Shown: piece after piece, positions 1 through 7,363 of the stretch | How positions within the stretch are numbered: position 1 is the first letter of the stretch | Layout of the letters: each line of letters opens with the position of its first letter | Assembly: GCA_964613745.1 (NCBI GenBank) | Contig: CAZTJA010000069.1 | Location: forward strand, 1-15,853 | Direction: 5' to 3' | Length of the DNA: 15,853 bases | Origin: CAZTJA01 sp964613745 | Lineage (GTDB): Bacteria > Desulfobacterota > Desulfomonilia > Desulfomonilales > Desulfomonilaceae | Program-made: the position numbers and the translations under genes | The notes under the pieces: model-generated | What the model saw: only the letters and a program-made list of their open reading frames with translations | Database searches by the model: none | What the model was told of the DNA's origin: nothing

Positions 1-76
1 CTTTAAAGCTGACTTGGTTCACTGCAGCCAAACCGCCGAAAAACTTTGTTATATTTTTAGTTTCCAAAAAGGCCAT
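1..76 (-). CDS. livG: Branched-chain amino acid ABC transporter ATP-binding protein LivG (N-terminal fragment)
   Basis: Only the first 25 codons lie in the window; the gene runs off the left edge. The start ATG (complement of 74-76) directly abuts the livM stop TAG (complement of 77-79). The protein begins MAFLETKNITKFFGGLAAVN, the usual opening of LivG-type ATPases, in which a first beta strand is followed by K-F-G-G-L-x-A-V. The Walker A motif would lie just beyond the edge, so ATPase motifs cannot be checked. LivG hydrolyses ATP at the inner membrane to drive import through the LivH-LivM channel. The call rests on the N-terminal match plus its place immediately after livH and livM. Confidence 0.85.
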   Translation of the reverse strand, partial: MAFLETKNITKFFGGLAAVNQVSFK

Positions 77-1093
77 CTATTTTGCCTCAACCGCTTCTCG
101 TTTCCGGAAAAAAATGGCATTTCTCAATTTCTTCCAGTCTCCGACAACTCCGTTGGGGAGGAACAATATAACCACTATTACAAGTATTCCGAAACTCAGT
201 ACATGCGCTTCGGTAACATACTTTGTCACTGTCGTCATGAAAGGCCAACCCGTTGCTTTCCCCAAAGCATTCAGAGCGCCGAATCCTCCGGATCGAAAAA
301 CTTCCATAAGGCCTACCATGATGAGACTTCCCACCGCCGGACCGTAAATAGTACTTACACCGCCTACGATCCCCACGAGTATTGCCATTATAGAAATATC
401 ATGCAGCGAAAATACGACTTTCGGGTCGATAAATCCCATATACACTGTGTACAGAGCGCCTGCCATTCCTATGATGGCGGCGGAAAGCATGAGTGAGACC
501 ATTTTATAAAAAACGGTATTGATACCGAGACTCTCCGCTGCGTCCTGATCTTCTCTGATGGAAACAAAATAATATCCGAGTTTCGTTCTCGTGACCACTT
601 CCACAATGACGATGGATAACGCTGCAATTCCCAAGGCAATATAGTAGTAGGGAATCTTGGATACGAAGGTCTGCATTACCAGAATTCCAACCATTCCTTC
701 GGTAAGAGATTCCCATATTGTCGCAATATGCCTCATGATTTCATTCAGGGCCAGTGTTGCCAGTGCGAAGTAGGGTCCCCTCAGACGAAAGCAAATCCAT
801 CCGAATGGGAAGGCAAAGAGTATCGCTACCACACCACCCAGAGGAAGTCCCCACCATGCGCTGATTTCAAGTTTATGCTGAAGCAGGGCCGCTGTATACG
901 CTCCCATGCCGAAAAAAGCCGCTGCACCGAAGAGTACCTGACCTGTATAACCGGAAATGAGATTCCATCCCGAGCCGATGGCCACCCAGAGCAGTACCAA
1001 AATCATCAAATGCTGGTAGTAAGGATCCGAAAATATCCACGGAAGAGCCAACACCAACGGAACAAGTATCCACAAGAATTTTTGCGAATTCAT
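77..1093 (-). CDS. livM: Branched-chain amino acid ABC transporter permease LivM
   Basis: This is a 338-residue polytopic inner-membrane permease, a normal length for LivM. Hydrophobic segments run through the protein. Residues about 46-69 carry the conserved SGYTGQVLFGAAAFFGMGAY stretch of this family. Residues about 178-198 (SIREDQDAAESLGIN and following) form the cytoplasmic EAA-type loop that docks the ATPase. With LivH it forms the translocation path for leucine, isoleucine, valine or related substrates. The ATG follows the livH stop by 2 bases and its own stop abuts livG, so the three are almost certainly co-transcribed and translationally coupled. The true substrate may be another amino acid or a short amide or urea-like compound, since this transporter family is broad. 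Confidence 0.93.
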   Translation of the reverse strand: MNSQKFLWILVPLVLALPWIFSDPYYQHLMILVLLWVAIGSGWNLISGYTGQVLFGAAAFFGMGAYTAALLQHKLEISAWWGLPLGGVVAILFAFPFGWICFRLRGPYFALATLALNEIMRHIATIWESLTEGMVGILVMQTFVSKIPYYYIALGIAALSIVIVEVVTRTKLGYYFVSIREDQDAAESLGINTVFYKMVSLMLSAAIIGMAGALYTVYMGFIDPKVVFSLHDISIMAILVGIVGGVSTIYGPAVGSLIMVGLMEVFRSGGFGALNALGKATGWPFMTTVTKYVTEAHVLSFGILVIVVILFLPNGVVGDWKKLRNAIFFRKREAVEAK

Positions 1094-1095
1094 AA

Positions 1096-1971
1096 TTAAA
1101 CCTTAGTCAAGCGTTTAAAGCCGCCGGGAAGAAACAGAAGGACCAATACAAATATTATGAGTCCCACCATGTCTTCAAAATCCATTCCGACGTATGTGGC
1201 CCCGAACGCCTCTGCCAGTCCAAGGGTGAGTCCACCGAAAATAGCGCCGACCGTTGATCCCAGACCGCCAAGAATGGTGATGACGAACGCTTTACGAGTG
1301 AATGGTCCGCCTATGTCCGGGAACAAATAGTAAATCGGCAGCAACAAGGTGCCTGCCGCGGCCACCAAAGCTGCCCCCAAACCCATAGTGATAATCTTGA
1401 TCTTTTCGGAATCCACTCCCATGAGAAGGGCGGCTTCAGAATCCTGGGAAACTGCCCGTATCGATCTTCCTAAGTCCGTTTTGATCAAGAAGAGAAACAA
1501 GCCCAAGGTGAGCAGGCATGCCAGGACAAATGCAATCATGAGGGCTACTGAAAACGAGATGCCTCCAATGTAGATGGCGGCGGTTGAATACGTCGTTTTC
1601 ACGGACAGATAATTTGATGTGAAGATAAAACGAACGATTTCGGTGAGAACCATTCCGATTCCCACAGTCATTAAAACTTGATTTTCAGGTAATATCGAAT
1701 CCACCTTCATGAGGGGATTTAGAAAAAACTTCTGCATCAGCATGCCTACGAGGAAAAGGCTCGGCATGCTAACGAACAAAGTTATGTATGGATCGATTCC
1801 CAAATAATGAAATAACACGTAAGTGATGTACATGGAGAGCATCATTAACTGACCATGAGCCAGGTTGATGATGCCCATAACACCCATAACCAGGGTCATG
1901 CCTAATCCAATGAGAGCATATAGGCCGCCCTTTAATATTCCTGCTACGAGAGTTTGAAAAAATACTTCCAT
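1096..1971 (-). CDS. livH: Branched-chain amino acid ABC transporter permease LivH
   Basis: This 291-residue integral membrane permease has the LivH signature G-L-x-M-T-L-V-M-G-V-M-G-I-I-N-L-A-H-G near residues 22-40. It also has a cytoplasmic EAA-type loop (AVSQDSEAALLMGVDSEKIK) near residues 173-192, where the ATPase subunit docks. It pairs with LivM to form the inner-membrane channel. The gene starts 41 bases after the end of the binding-protein gene and ends 2 bases before livM. The leader before the ATG is A/T rich with no clear Shine-Dalgarno sequence, so translation may depend partly on coupling. No terminator-like hairpin separates it from the binding-protein gene, which supports one operon. 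Confidence 0.93.
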   Translation of the reverse strand: MEVFFQTLVAGILKGGLYALIGLGMTLVMGVMGIINLAHGQLMMLSMYITYVLFHYLGIDPYITLFVSMPSLFLVGMLMQKFFLNPLMKVDSILPENQVLMTVGIGMVLTEIVRFIFTSNYLSVKTTYSTAAIYIGGISFSVALMIAFVLACLLTLGLFLFLIKTDLGRSIRAVSQDSEAALLMGVDSEKIKIITMGLGAALVAAAGTLLLPIYYLFPDIGGPFTRKAFVITILGGLGSTVGAIFGGLTLGLAEAFGATYVGMDFEDMVGLIIFVLVLLFLPGGFKRLTKV

Positions 1972-2012
1972 TTTATGTTTTCTAAAAAATCATGTGCATG
2001 TAGTCAATTCGA

Positions 2013-3212
2013 TTACTTGCGTTGATTCCACGGAGGAACAGGGAAAACATATGGTTTTGTGGCAACATCTCTTGGCCATACGGTTTCCAATATGCCGTTT
2101 TGCCACTGAACCACATACGTAGGTAGAGAATTCTGTTGTTTCTTTTTTCCATAGGAAATGAATTTGACAGGTCCAAAAACGGTGTTCGTATCCGTGGCGG
2201 CCAAAGCTGCCCTTATCGCCTCGGGAGTGAAATCCTGTGCTCTGTTTAAAGCATCCGCAACCACCTGCATTGATGCATACGCCTGGGCACCATGGTATTC
2301 AGTCGGGGTGCCGAATTTTTTCTGATATTCGTCGAAATATTCTTCCGCTCCGGGATAAGGAGCTTTCTTGAACCACAAATCCACGGAATATACATATTGA
2401 GCCGCATCACCCGCGTTGGCAAGAAATTCGGGAAGCGTGAATCCTGCTCCTCCTCCGACGAATAGTTTGGGCATGAGGTCGAGTTCCATAGACTGTCTCA
2501 TAAGTTGCCCTGCGTCCATAACATAAGAAACCATATATAGCACTTCGGGTTTCGCAGCTTTCACCTTGATCAGCAGAGGTTTGAAATCCACAGCTCCGGA
2601 TTCGTAACCTTCTTTCATCAGGACTTTAATTCCTTCAGTCTCGCATTGTTCGGCGAATTCTTTGGAACTCGACTGTCCGAAGAGTGTATTTTCATAAAGA
2701 ATTGCAACGTTTTTTGCCTGAACAACTTCCTTTAAAAACGGGAATAGGGCTTTCGGGTATTCGCTGTTAGGGGGTCCAATCCTGAACACCTGATCCCAGT
2801 TTTGTTCGGTTATTTTGTCTGCAGATCCGGTTGTGACGAGAAAAGGTATTTTACGCTGCTGAGCAACGGCGCACATTGCGAAAGTTACTGATGAGGAGTA
2901 TCCGCCGGACAGAATTACTACTTTGTCCTTGGATATCAGTTTTTCCACTGCCGACCTGCCGACATCAGGCTTACCGGTATCATCTTCAATCACGAGTTCG
3001 ATTTTTTTGCCTTTAATTCCACCTGCATTGTTAATTTTCTCAAGGGCAAGTAGAAAAGAGTTCTTCTCAATTTCTCCAAATTTTGCTTGTTCACCGGTGA
3101 GCGGCAGTACTACGCCTACTTTGATAGTTTCTTGCTGTGCACTCACTGTTATAATTCCGAAAGACATTGAGCACATTAAGAGAGCCATTGCGATTAAAGC
3201 AATTCTTTTCAT
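2013..3212 (-). CDS. Periplasmic substrate-binding protein of the LivJ/LivK family
   Basis: This is a 399-residue Peripla_BP_6-type solute receptor. It begins with a Sec signal peptide (MKRIALIAM..., hydrophobic core about residues 4-21, probable cleavage after VSA at residue 25). The mature start ETIKVGVVLPLTGEQAKFGE is the typical first strand and ligand loop of LivJ/LivK, and GGYSSSVTFAMCAVAQQRKIP is the usual second conserved block. It captures ligand and delivers it to LivHM. I chose the ATG at 3212 because AGGAG lies 7 bases upstream and the signal peptide begins there. An in-frame ATG at 3347 would add 45 non-conserved residues and would lie upstream of the probable promoter. C14 is not in a good lipobox, so a soluble protein is more likely than a lipoprotein. 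It is the first gene of the operon, and its ligand is not determined by sequence. Confidence 0.92.
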   Translation of the reverse strand: MKRIALIAMALLMCSMSFGIITVSAQQETIKVGVVLPLTGEQAKFGEIEKNSFLLALEKINNAGGIKGKKIELVIEDDTGKPDVGRSAVEKLISKDKVVILSGGYSSSVTFAMCAVAQQRKIPFLVTTGSADKITEQNWDQVFRIGPPNSEYPKALFPFLKEVVQAKNVAILYENTLFGQSSSKEFAEQCETEGIKVLMKEGYESGAVDFKPLLIKVKAAKPEVLYMVSYVMDAGQLMRQSMELDLMPKLFVGGGAGFTLPEFLANAGDAAQYVYSVDLWFKKAPYPGAEEYFDEYQKKFGTPTEYHGAQAYASMQVVADALNRAQDFTPEAIRAALAATDTNTVFGPVKFISYGKKKQQNSLPTYVVQWQNGILETVWPRDVATKPYVFPVPPWNQRK

Positions 3213-3265
3213 GCCGAACTCCTGATGAAGTGGGAAGGTTTGGAATTGAAGAGACTTCTCCAAAG

Positions 3266-3295
3266 CACATAACCAAAGCGACGCTTTTATGTCAA
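3266..3295 (-). promoter_or_regulatory. Probable sigma-70 promoter of the liv operon
   Basis: On the minus strand a perfect -35 TTGACA (complement of 3290-3295) is followed after 18 bases by TATGTG (complement of 3266-3271), a weak -10. Transcription would start roughly 45 bases before the binding-protein ATG at 3212, leaving room for the AGGAG ribosome-binding site. The -35 is strong but the -10 matches the consensus in only three positions, so an activator may be needed. Confidence 0.4.
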
Positions 3296-3685
3296 GGAAA
3301 AAGAGTCCGGCTCGGATTCCTAAAGTGAGAGCCGGGAAATAGCGCATATATTTCCTGGTAGTTTCTCACAATCTTGCGCTACGATGTAATACGCTGGACT
3401 CCGGAACCGCTACATTTCGAATCCGATACGCGATGCTGATCACCAAACCGACGTACAGAGTCGAAATGGATGCGGCATACGCCTTCACTCCGAGCAACTT
3501 CGTAATCGGTTTTTTTCTGATTAACTTTTACAAAGGCAAATAGTTGCCGATAGTTATTCCCAACTTGGGAGCATCTATAATCGCCCCGGCTCTAAAACTT
3601 CAAGACTGACAAATTGATGGATTTCGGCTTGCTTGACTCCCGCATTCTATTGTAGATAAATCATGTATACTGATTGAATTGAATA

Positions 3686-3705
3686 GAGGTTGATTCGGCA
3701 ACCTC
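3686..3705 (+). promoter_or_regulatory. Perfect inverted repeat in the probable leader of the pentapeptide gene
   Basis: GAGGTTG (3686-3692) and CAACCTC (3699-3705) are exact reverse complements separated by ATTCGG. A TATACT box at 3666-3671 (five of six -10 positions, no good -35 seen) would place transcription start near 3678. The hairpin would then lie at the 5' end of a leader of about 125 bases. It is not followed by a T-run, so it is not an intrinsic terminator. It could be an operator or an RNA-stabilising 5' stem. Confidence 0.35.
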
Positions 3706-3802
3706 ACACCTTTGCTTTGCCGACCGCTATGTGGTTCTCGCGTCAGCGAATTCGTCTGTACACTTTAAATTCTTCACTGTGTGTAAGGTTACCCAAAAAA
3801 CT

Positions 3803-4927
3803 ATGCCCGCGCCGGTAGAAGTAAGAGCAATCGACTTTATTAGTGCGTTCAGGTCCGGCCTGACGGATTCCTCATTAATGGAAAAATTCGGGCTGAACGG
3901 ACCAATGTTGCAGAATGTATATAAGCAGATGCAATCGCTAGGTATTTTGAGTTCTCAGGAGTTGTCGAACAGGATTTCCGATCACAACTCAGTAGTGGTT
4001 GATTTGGATAGAGAGCGATTGCCGATACTGGAGCAGAAAAAGGTTGTCATCAATGCATATGAGGCTGTTGAATTGATCAAATCCGGATTGGACGACAGAG
4101 AACTGATGGATCGGTACCGTCTTTCCGCGAGAGGTCTTCAAAGTCTGATCACAAAATTGGTCAAAGCCGGATTGATCGAACAATCTGAAACTGATTCTCG
4201 CCACACTAAATCGGAGAGCGTTCTGCTCGCCGATTCCCAAGTCAAAGACAATCCTCTGCTTCTCGACATCCGTGAATGTCTGGAGTCGGGCAAAGACGGC
4301 AGAGAAATCCGTGAGAAATACGGGCTTAATTTGGAACAATTTGACCAACTTTTGGCTGAAGTAAATTCAGCAATTGGTATGGAAAAGAAGTCGGTTACAA
4401 GTACCGGCAGGTTTTTAACCATCAAGAAGAAAAATTCCGGTGAAATCATATACGCGGCTCGGTGCGCCTCATTATCCGAACTTCTTGAGAACGCTGTAAC
4501 TCTGGGGATAGATCTTTCTGACGCTGATTTGGCGGGAAGAAATCTTTCCCGTGCCAGACTGAGTGGAGCGACCATGCGAGGTGTAGACTTACGCAGAGCG
4601 AATCTGATCGGGACCGATTTGTCGGGTGCGAATTTAGCGGACGCATTGCTCACGTCTGCGAATATGTTTGGCGTGATTTTGCAGAAAACGAATTTATCAA
4701 ATGCCGATCTGGCTGATGCAAATCTTTCATGCGCATTCGCCAGATGGGCTTTTCTGCCGGGAGCCAATTTGTCGGAAGCAAATCTCAGCTATGCGGATTT
4801 CAGCGGGAGTCACATGGCACGGGCTTGTATTTTTGAGACCATTAGAGAAGGCACCAATCTCAACGGAGCCTATTTTGATGAAGCCGACCTCATCGAATCA
4901 CGACAAAAAGGTTTACTTACTGAGTAA
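3803..4927 (+). CDS. Pentapeptide-repeat protein with three N-terminal helical modules
   Basis: This 374-residue protein has two clear parts. Residues about 8-50, 82-125 and 152-192 are three diverged copies of a roughly 43-residue module with the pattern I-x-S-G-L-x-D-x-E-L-M-x-K-Y-x-L-x-x-x-x-L-Q-x-L. It resembles a small helix-turn-helix: the copies read FRSGLTDSSLMEKFGL, IKSGLDDRELMDRYRL and LESGKDGREIREKYGL. Residues about 237-370 are pentapeptide repeats of the A(D/N)Lxx type (for example ANLIGTDLSGANLADA), which fold as a right-handed quadrilateral beta helix. There is no signal peptide, so it is probably cytoplasmic. ATG 3803 is preceded by a weak AAGG; an in-frame ATG at 3731 has no ribosome-binding site and adds 24 residues. 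The last 15 bases overlap the opposing caspase gene. Function is unknown; the modules may bind nucleic acid or protein. Confidence 0.85.
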   Translation: MPAPVEVRAIDFISAFRSGLTDSSLMEKFGLNGPMLQNVYKQMQSLGILSSQELSNRISDHNSVVVDLDRERLPILEQKKVVINAYEAVELIKSGLDDRELMDRYRLSARGLQSLITKLVKAGLIEQSETDSRHTKSESVLLADSQVKDNPLLLDIRECLESGKDGREIREKYGLNLEQFDQLLAEVNSAIGMEKKSVTSTGRFLTIKKKNSGEIIYAARCASLSELLENAVTLGIDLSDADLAGRNLSRARLSGATMRGVDLRRANLIGTDLSGANLADALLTSANMFGVILQKTNLSNADLADANLSCAFARWAFLPGANLSEANLSYADFSGSHMARACIFETIREGTNLNGAYFDEADLIESRQKGLLTE

Positions 4928-7168
4928 TTCAGCCGTATCCTTGTGATCGCGTTCCAATGCGGATGTTAGAGCGGTTTTTCCTTCCCAATCCGATGAACTA
5001 ATGTCCGCTCCGTTTGCAATCAAGAGTTTCACAATGGCTGAGTGGCCGTTTCGAGCCGCAGCTATTAACGGTGTCGTTTTTTGATTGTTTGTAGCATTAA
5101 CGTTTATTGCTTCTGAGTTCATAAGAAGTTTGCTTATTTCTAAGTATCCTCTTGCGCATGCGATAATAAGAGCCGAATCTCCCTCTTTATCACGTCTCTC
5201 AGTGTCCGCTCCGTTTCTGAGCAGCAGCTTAACTATGTTTTCGTTGCCCATCATCGTAGATACCATTAGAGGGGTAAGACCTTTTTCATCGGTAGCATTA
5301 ATGTCCGCTTTGCGCTGAATGAGCGCCGAAGCAACTTCCAAGTGCCCTCTCTCAGATGCTCGAATCAGAGCAGTCGTCTGATGTTCATCGCGGTAATTTG
5401 GATCGGCTCCTTTCTCAATCAGCATGACAACAGAATTCACCTTGCCGTTGGCGGCGGCTCTCATGAGTGCTGAATTTAAGTCGGAGCGATCTCGATCTTT
5501 CACCAGCAGTTGAGAAACAATCTTGTCGTATCCCAATCCTGATGCCAAAACCAGGCAGGTGTCCCCGGATTCCGTGCGCACCGTAGGATCGGCTCCTCTT
5601 TCAAGCAATTGTGCCACTTTTCGGGAATCGCTCCTCAGTGTTGATGTAAACAATTCTTGTTCTAAGTGACTTCCATTGCGAAGTTTCATCGGGATGGGTC
5701 CTGGAATTATTTTGACGACTTCCGGGTTGCCGGTCTCAATTGCTCTTAACAAAGCACCTGAAGCGTTCAATTCCTCATCTTTGAGTCCTTTCGCGTGTGA
5801 CATGATACGAGAAACCACTTCGGTGCGGCCGTTTTCCGCAGCCAAAACCAAGGGAGTGTGACCTTCCAGTGTACGTGATTTTGGATCGGCCCCTTTTTCC
5901 ATGAGAATGTCTACAACTTTGACATGACCATTTTCGGCAGCCAAGGCCAGAGGAGATTTGCCCTCGGAATTCTTTACGTTAATGGCTGCTCCAGCATCCA
6001 GAAGAATTTTCACAACGTCTTCACGGCCGTTTTCCGCAGCCAAACACAAAGCGGTATTCCTTTTATTGTCGACTGCCTCGACATCCGCTTTCTTGGTAGT
6101 CAGAAATTTCACAATGGGCGTTTTACCTGCGGCCGAAGCCAACATAAGAGGCGTGCTGTTGTCCTCATTGCGAATATCCAAATTTGCGAATCGTGAGCTT
6201 GCTTTTTCGAATTCCACAAGATTGCCGGAAAGAGCACTCTTAAGAACGATCCTCTTTAGTTCGGATTGAGGTACTTTGGAACCAACAAAGGATAGCGGAA
6301 ACGCCCCGACAACTTTACCCTCAAATTGAGGATGCTGATGGCCTTTGGTCTGATCTTTAGTCATTGAATACGCATATTCGTAAGCTTCATTCAGAGTTAT
6401 TAAGCCATCCTGATCTTTATCGGCTTTTCCCCTCAGACCTTCCAACAGATTGTGTGTAAACACACTGTTTTTGAGCCCGGGAGCTTCCCACGACAGCTGC
6501 TCCGGTTTTGTGGAAGTGATTACCGCTCGGCCGGAAGAATTCCTGACCTCTCGCAAGAATGAATCCAGCGAAGGAGCCAAAGCTTTGGCCTTCATCTCAG
6601 TGAAGCCGCCGGCGTAACAGGCGTCTGCAATTATGAGAACCCGATCAGCGGATACTCCCTTCAGAAAATCGAGTCCGGTCATTTTGACTGCGGTTGTTCC
6701 AAGAAAATCAGGTTCCGCATCGTACGGTAAGAAAAGAAAATCATTTGGTCGAATCGGATCGAATGCACCATGGCCACTGAAAAACAATATCACTGTGTCG
6801 TCTTTTCCGGTTTTTGGTAAGGTGTAATAAAGATATTTTTCAATTTCGAGCTTTGTGGCCTTATCGTTTAGCAGAAAGGTAACTTTGGTGTCCTTGAAAA
6901 CCTCGTTTTGGGCCTTCAGAAAATCGCCGAAAGAATTGGCGTCTTTATCCGACAAGTCCAACTTTGGAATCCCCGAATGTTTGTATTTTGATAATCCAAC
7001 TACAAGAGCATAGAGATCGCCGGTTTTTAGTTGAGCATCCCTGGGAAAGGCGGTTTTTTCGTCCTTAGCCGCAAGGGATGTCTGAACGGAAAAAAATATA
7101 GAGCTGATAGCTAAGACAATAACGAACGCGGAAACTTCATAGGAAAACCGGAAGTGGCTATTCCACAT
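4913..7168 (-). CDS. Exported caspase-like (peptidase C14) protein with EF-hand loop and ankyrin repeats
   Basis: This is a 751-residue multidomain protein. Residues 1-34 form a Sec signal peptide with a hydrophobic core AFVIVLAISSIFF and an A-rich cleavage region. Residues about 50-300 are a peptidase C14 (caspase) fold with both catalytic residues: His133 in FFSGHGAFDP and Cys184 in IIADACYAGGF. Residues 250-261 (DKDQDGLITLNE) match a canonical 12-residue EF-hand calcium loop. From about 307 to the C-terminus there are about 12-13 ankyrin repeats (pattern TPLxLAAxNGxxxVVKxLLxxGAD), with repeats 4-7 degenerate. It is presumably a calcium-responsive protease acting outside the cytoplasm, with ankyrins choosing partners; this is inference. 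ATG 7168 is chosen because AAGGAG lies upstream. An ATG at 7261 would fall within the promoter. The stop overlaps the 3' end of the convergent pentapeptide gene. Confidence 0.9.
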   Translation of the reverse strand: MWNSHFRFSYEVSAFVIVLAISSIFFSVQTSLAAKDEKTAFPRDAQLKTGDLYALVVGLSKYKHSGIPKLDLSDKDANSFGDFLKAQNEVFKDTKVTFLLNDKATKLEIEKYLYYTLPKTGKDDTVILFFSGHGAFDPIRPNDFLFLPYDAEPDFLGTTAVKMTGLDFLKGVSADRVLIIADACYAGGFTEMKAKALAPSLDSFLREVRNSSGRAVITSTKPEQLSWEAPGLKNSVFTHNLLEGLRGKADKDQDGLITLNEAYEYAYSMTKDQTKGHQHPQFEGKVVGAFPLSFVGSKVPQSELKRIVLKSALSGNLVEFEKASSRFANLDIRNEDNSTPLMLASAAGKTPIVKFLTTKKADVEAVDNKRNTALCLAAENGREDVVKILLDAGAAINVKNSEGKSPLALAAENGHVKVVDILMEKGADPKSRTLEGHTPLVLAAENGRTEVVSRIMSHAKGLKDEELNASGALLRAIETGNPEVVKIIPGPIPMKLRNGSHLEQELFTSTLRSDSRKVAQLLERGADPTVRTESGDTCLVLASGLGYDKIVSQLLVKDRDRSDLNSALMRAAANGKVNSVVMLIEKGADPNYRDEHQTTALIRASERGHLEVASALIQRKADINATDEKGLTPLMVSTMMGNENIVKLLLRNGADTERRDKEGDSALIIACARGYLEISKLLMNSEAINVNATNNQKTTPLIAAARNGHSAIVKLLIANGADISSSDWEGKTALTSALERDHKDTAELLSK

Positions 7169-7252
7169 CCTACACTCCTTCCGAAATAACTTCCGAGCCA
7201 TTCTTAATTCTGAGTAAAAAGTGAATTCCAGCCATAGGATACCGTACGCGGA

Positions 7253-7281
7253 CTTATACACGTACTTGCGCCATTAGTCAC
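7253..7281 (-). promoter_or_regulatory. Probable sigma-70 promoter of the caspase-ankyrin gene
   Basis: On the minus strand GTGACT (complement of 7276-7281, four of six -35 positions) is followed after exactly 17 bases by TATAAG (complement of 7253-7258, five of six -10 positions). Transcription would start about 78 bases before ATG 7168. This supports the shorter start and independent expression from the upstream polyketide synthase gene. Confidence 0.4.
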
Positions 7282-7363
7282 TTAATGAAGTCGAAAGTTC
7301 CCGACCATAATCCCCGAATATCGGTCCTTGGGCGCGCAGGCTGCTAAGGCAAGTGTAAGCGGA

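Larger units (their letters stand above)
3213..3802. other. 590-base intergenic region with no convincing gene
   Basis: This stretch separates the divergent liv operon and the pentapeptide gene. It holds the liv promoter (3266-3295), a perfect 13-base palindrome TCCCAACTTGGGA at 3558-3570, a TATACT -10-like box at 3666-3671 and a hairpin at 3686-3705. An open stretch on the plus strand (3343-3543, ending in TAG, only internal start ATG 3433) and an overlapping one on the minus strand, whose translation includes KAYAASISTLYVGLVISIAY, both lack a good start and Shine-Dalgarno. I recognise neither. They could be a decayed gene or chance. Confidence 0.5.

Noticed and set aside
3213..3347. N-terminal extension of the substrate-binding protein from the ATG at 3347
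   Set aside because: The extension is not family-like, would bury the signal peptide, and the best promoter and AGGAG site both point to the ATG at 3212.
3558..3570. Palindrome TCCCAACTTGGGA as a terminator or operator
   Set aside because: It has effectively no loop, no T-run and no second copy nearby. A 13-base palindrome alone is weak evidence for function.
4138..4767. Long minus-strand open frame opposite the pentapeptide gene, and other long frames antisense to livM, ileS and the caspase gene
   Set aside because: These frames mirror the codon regularity of the real genes, have low-complexity or implausible translations, and lack ribosome-binding sites and recognisable domains.
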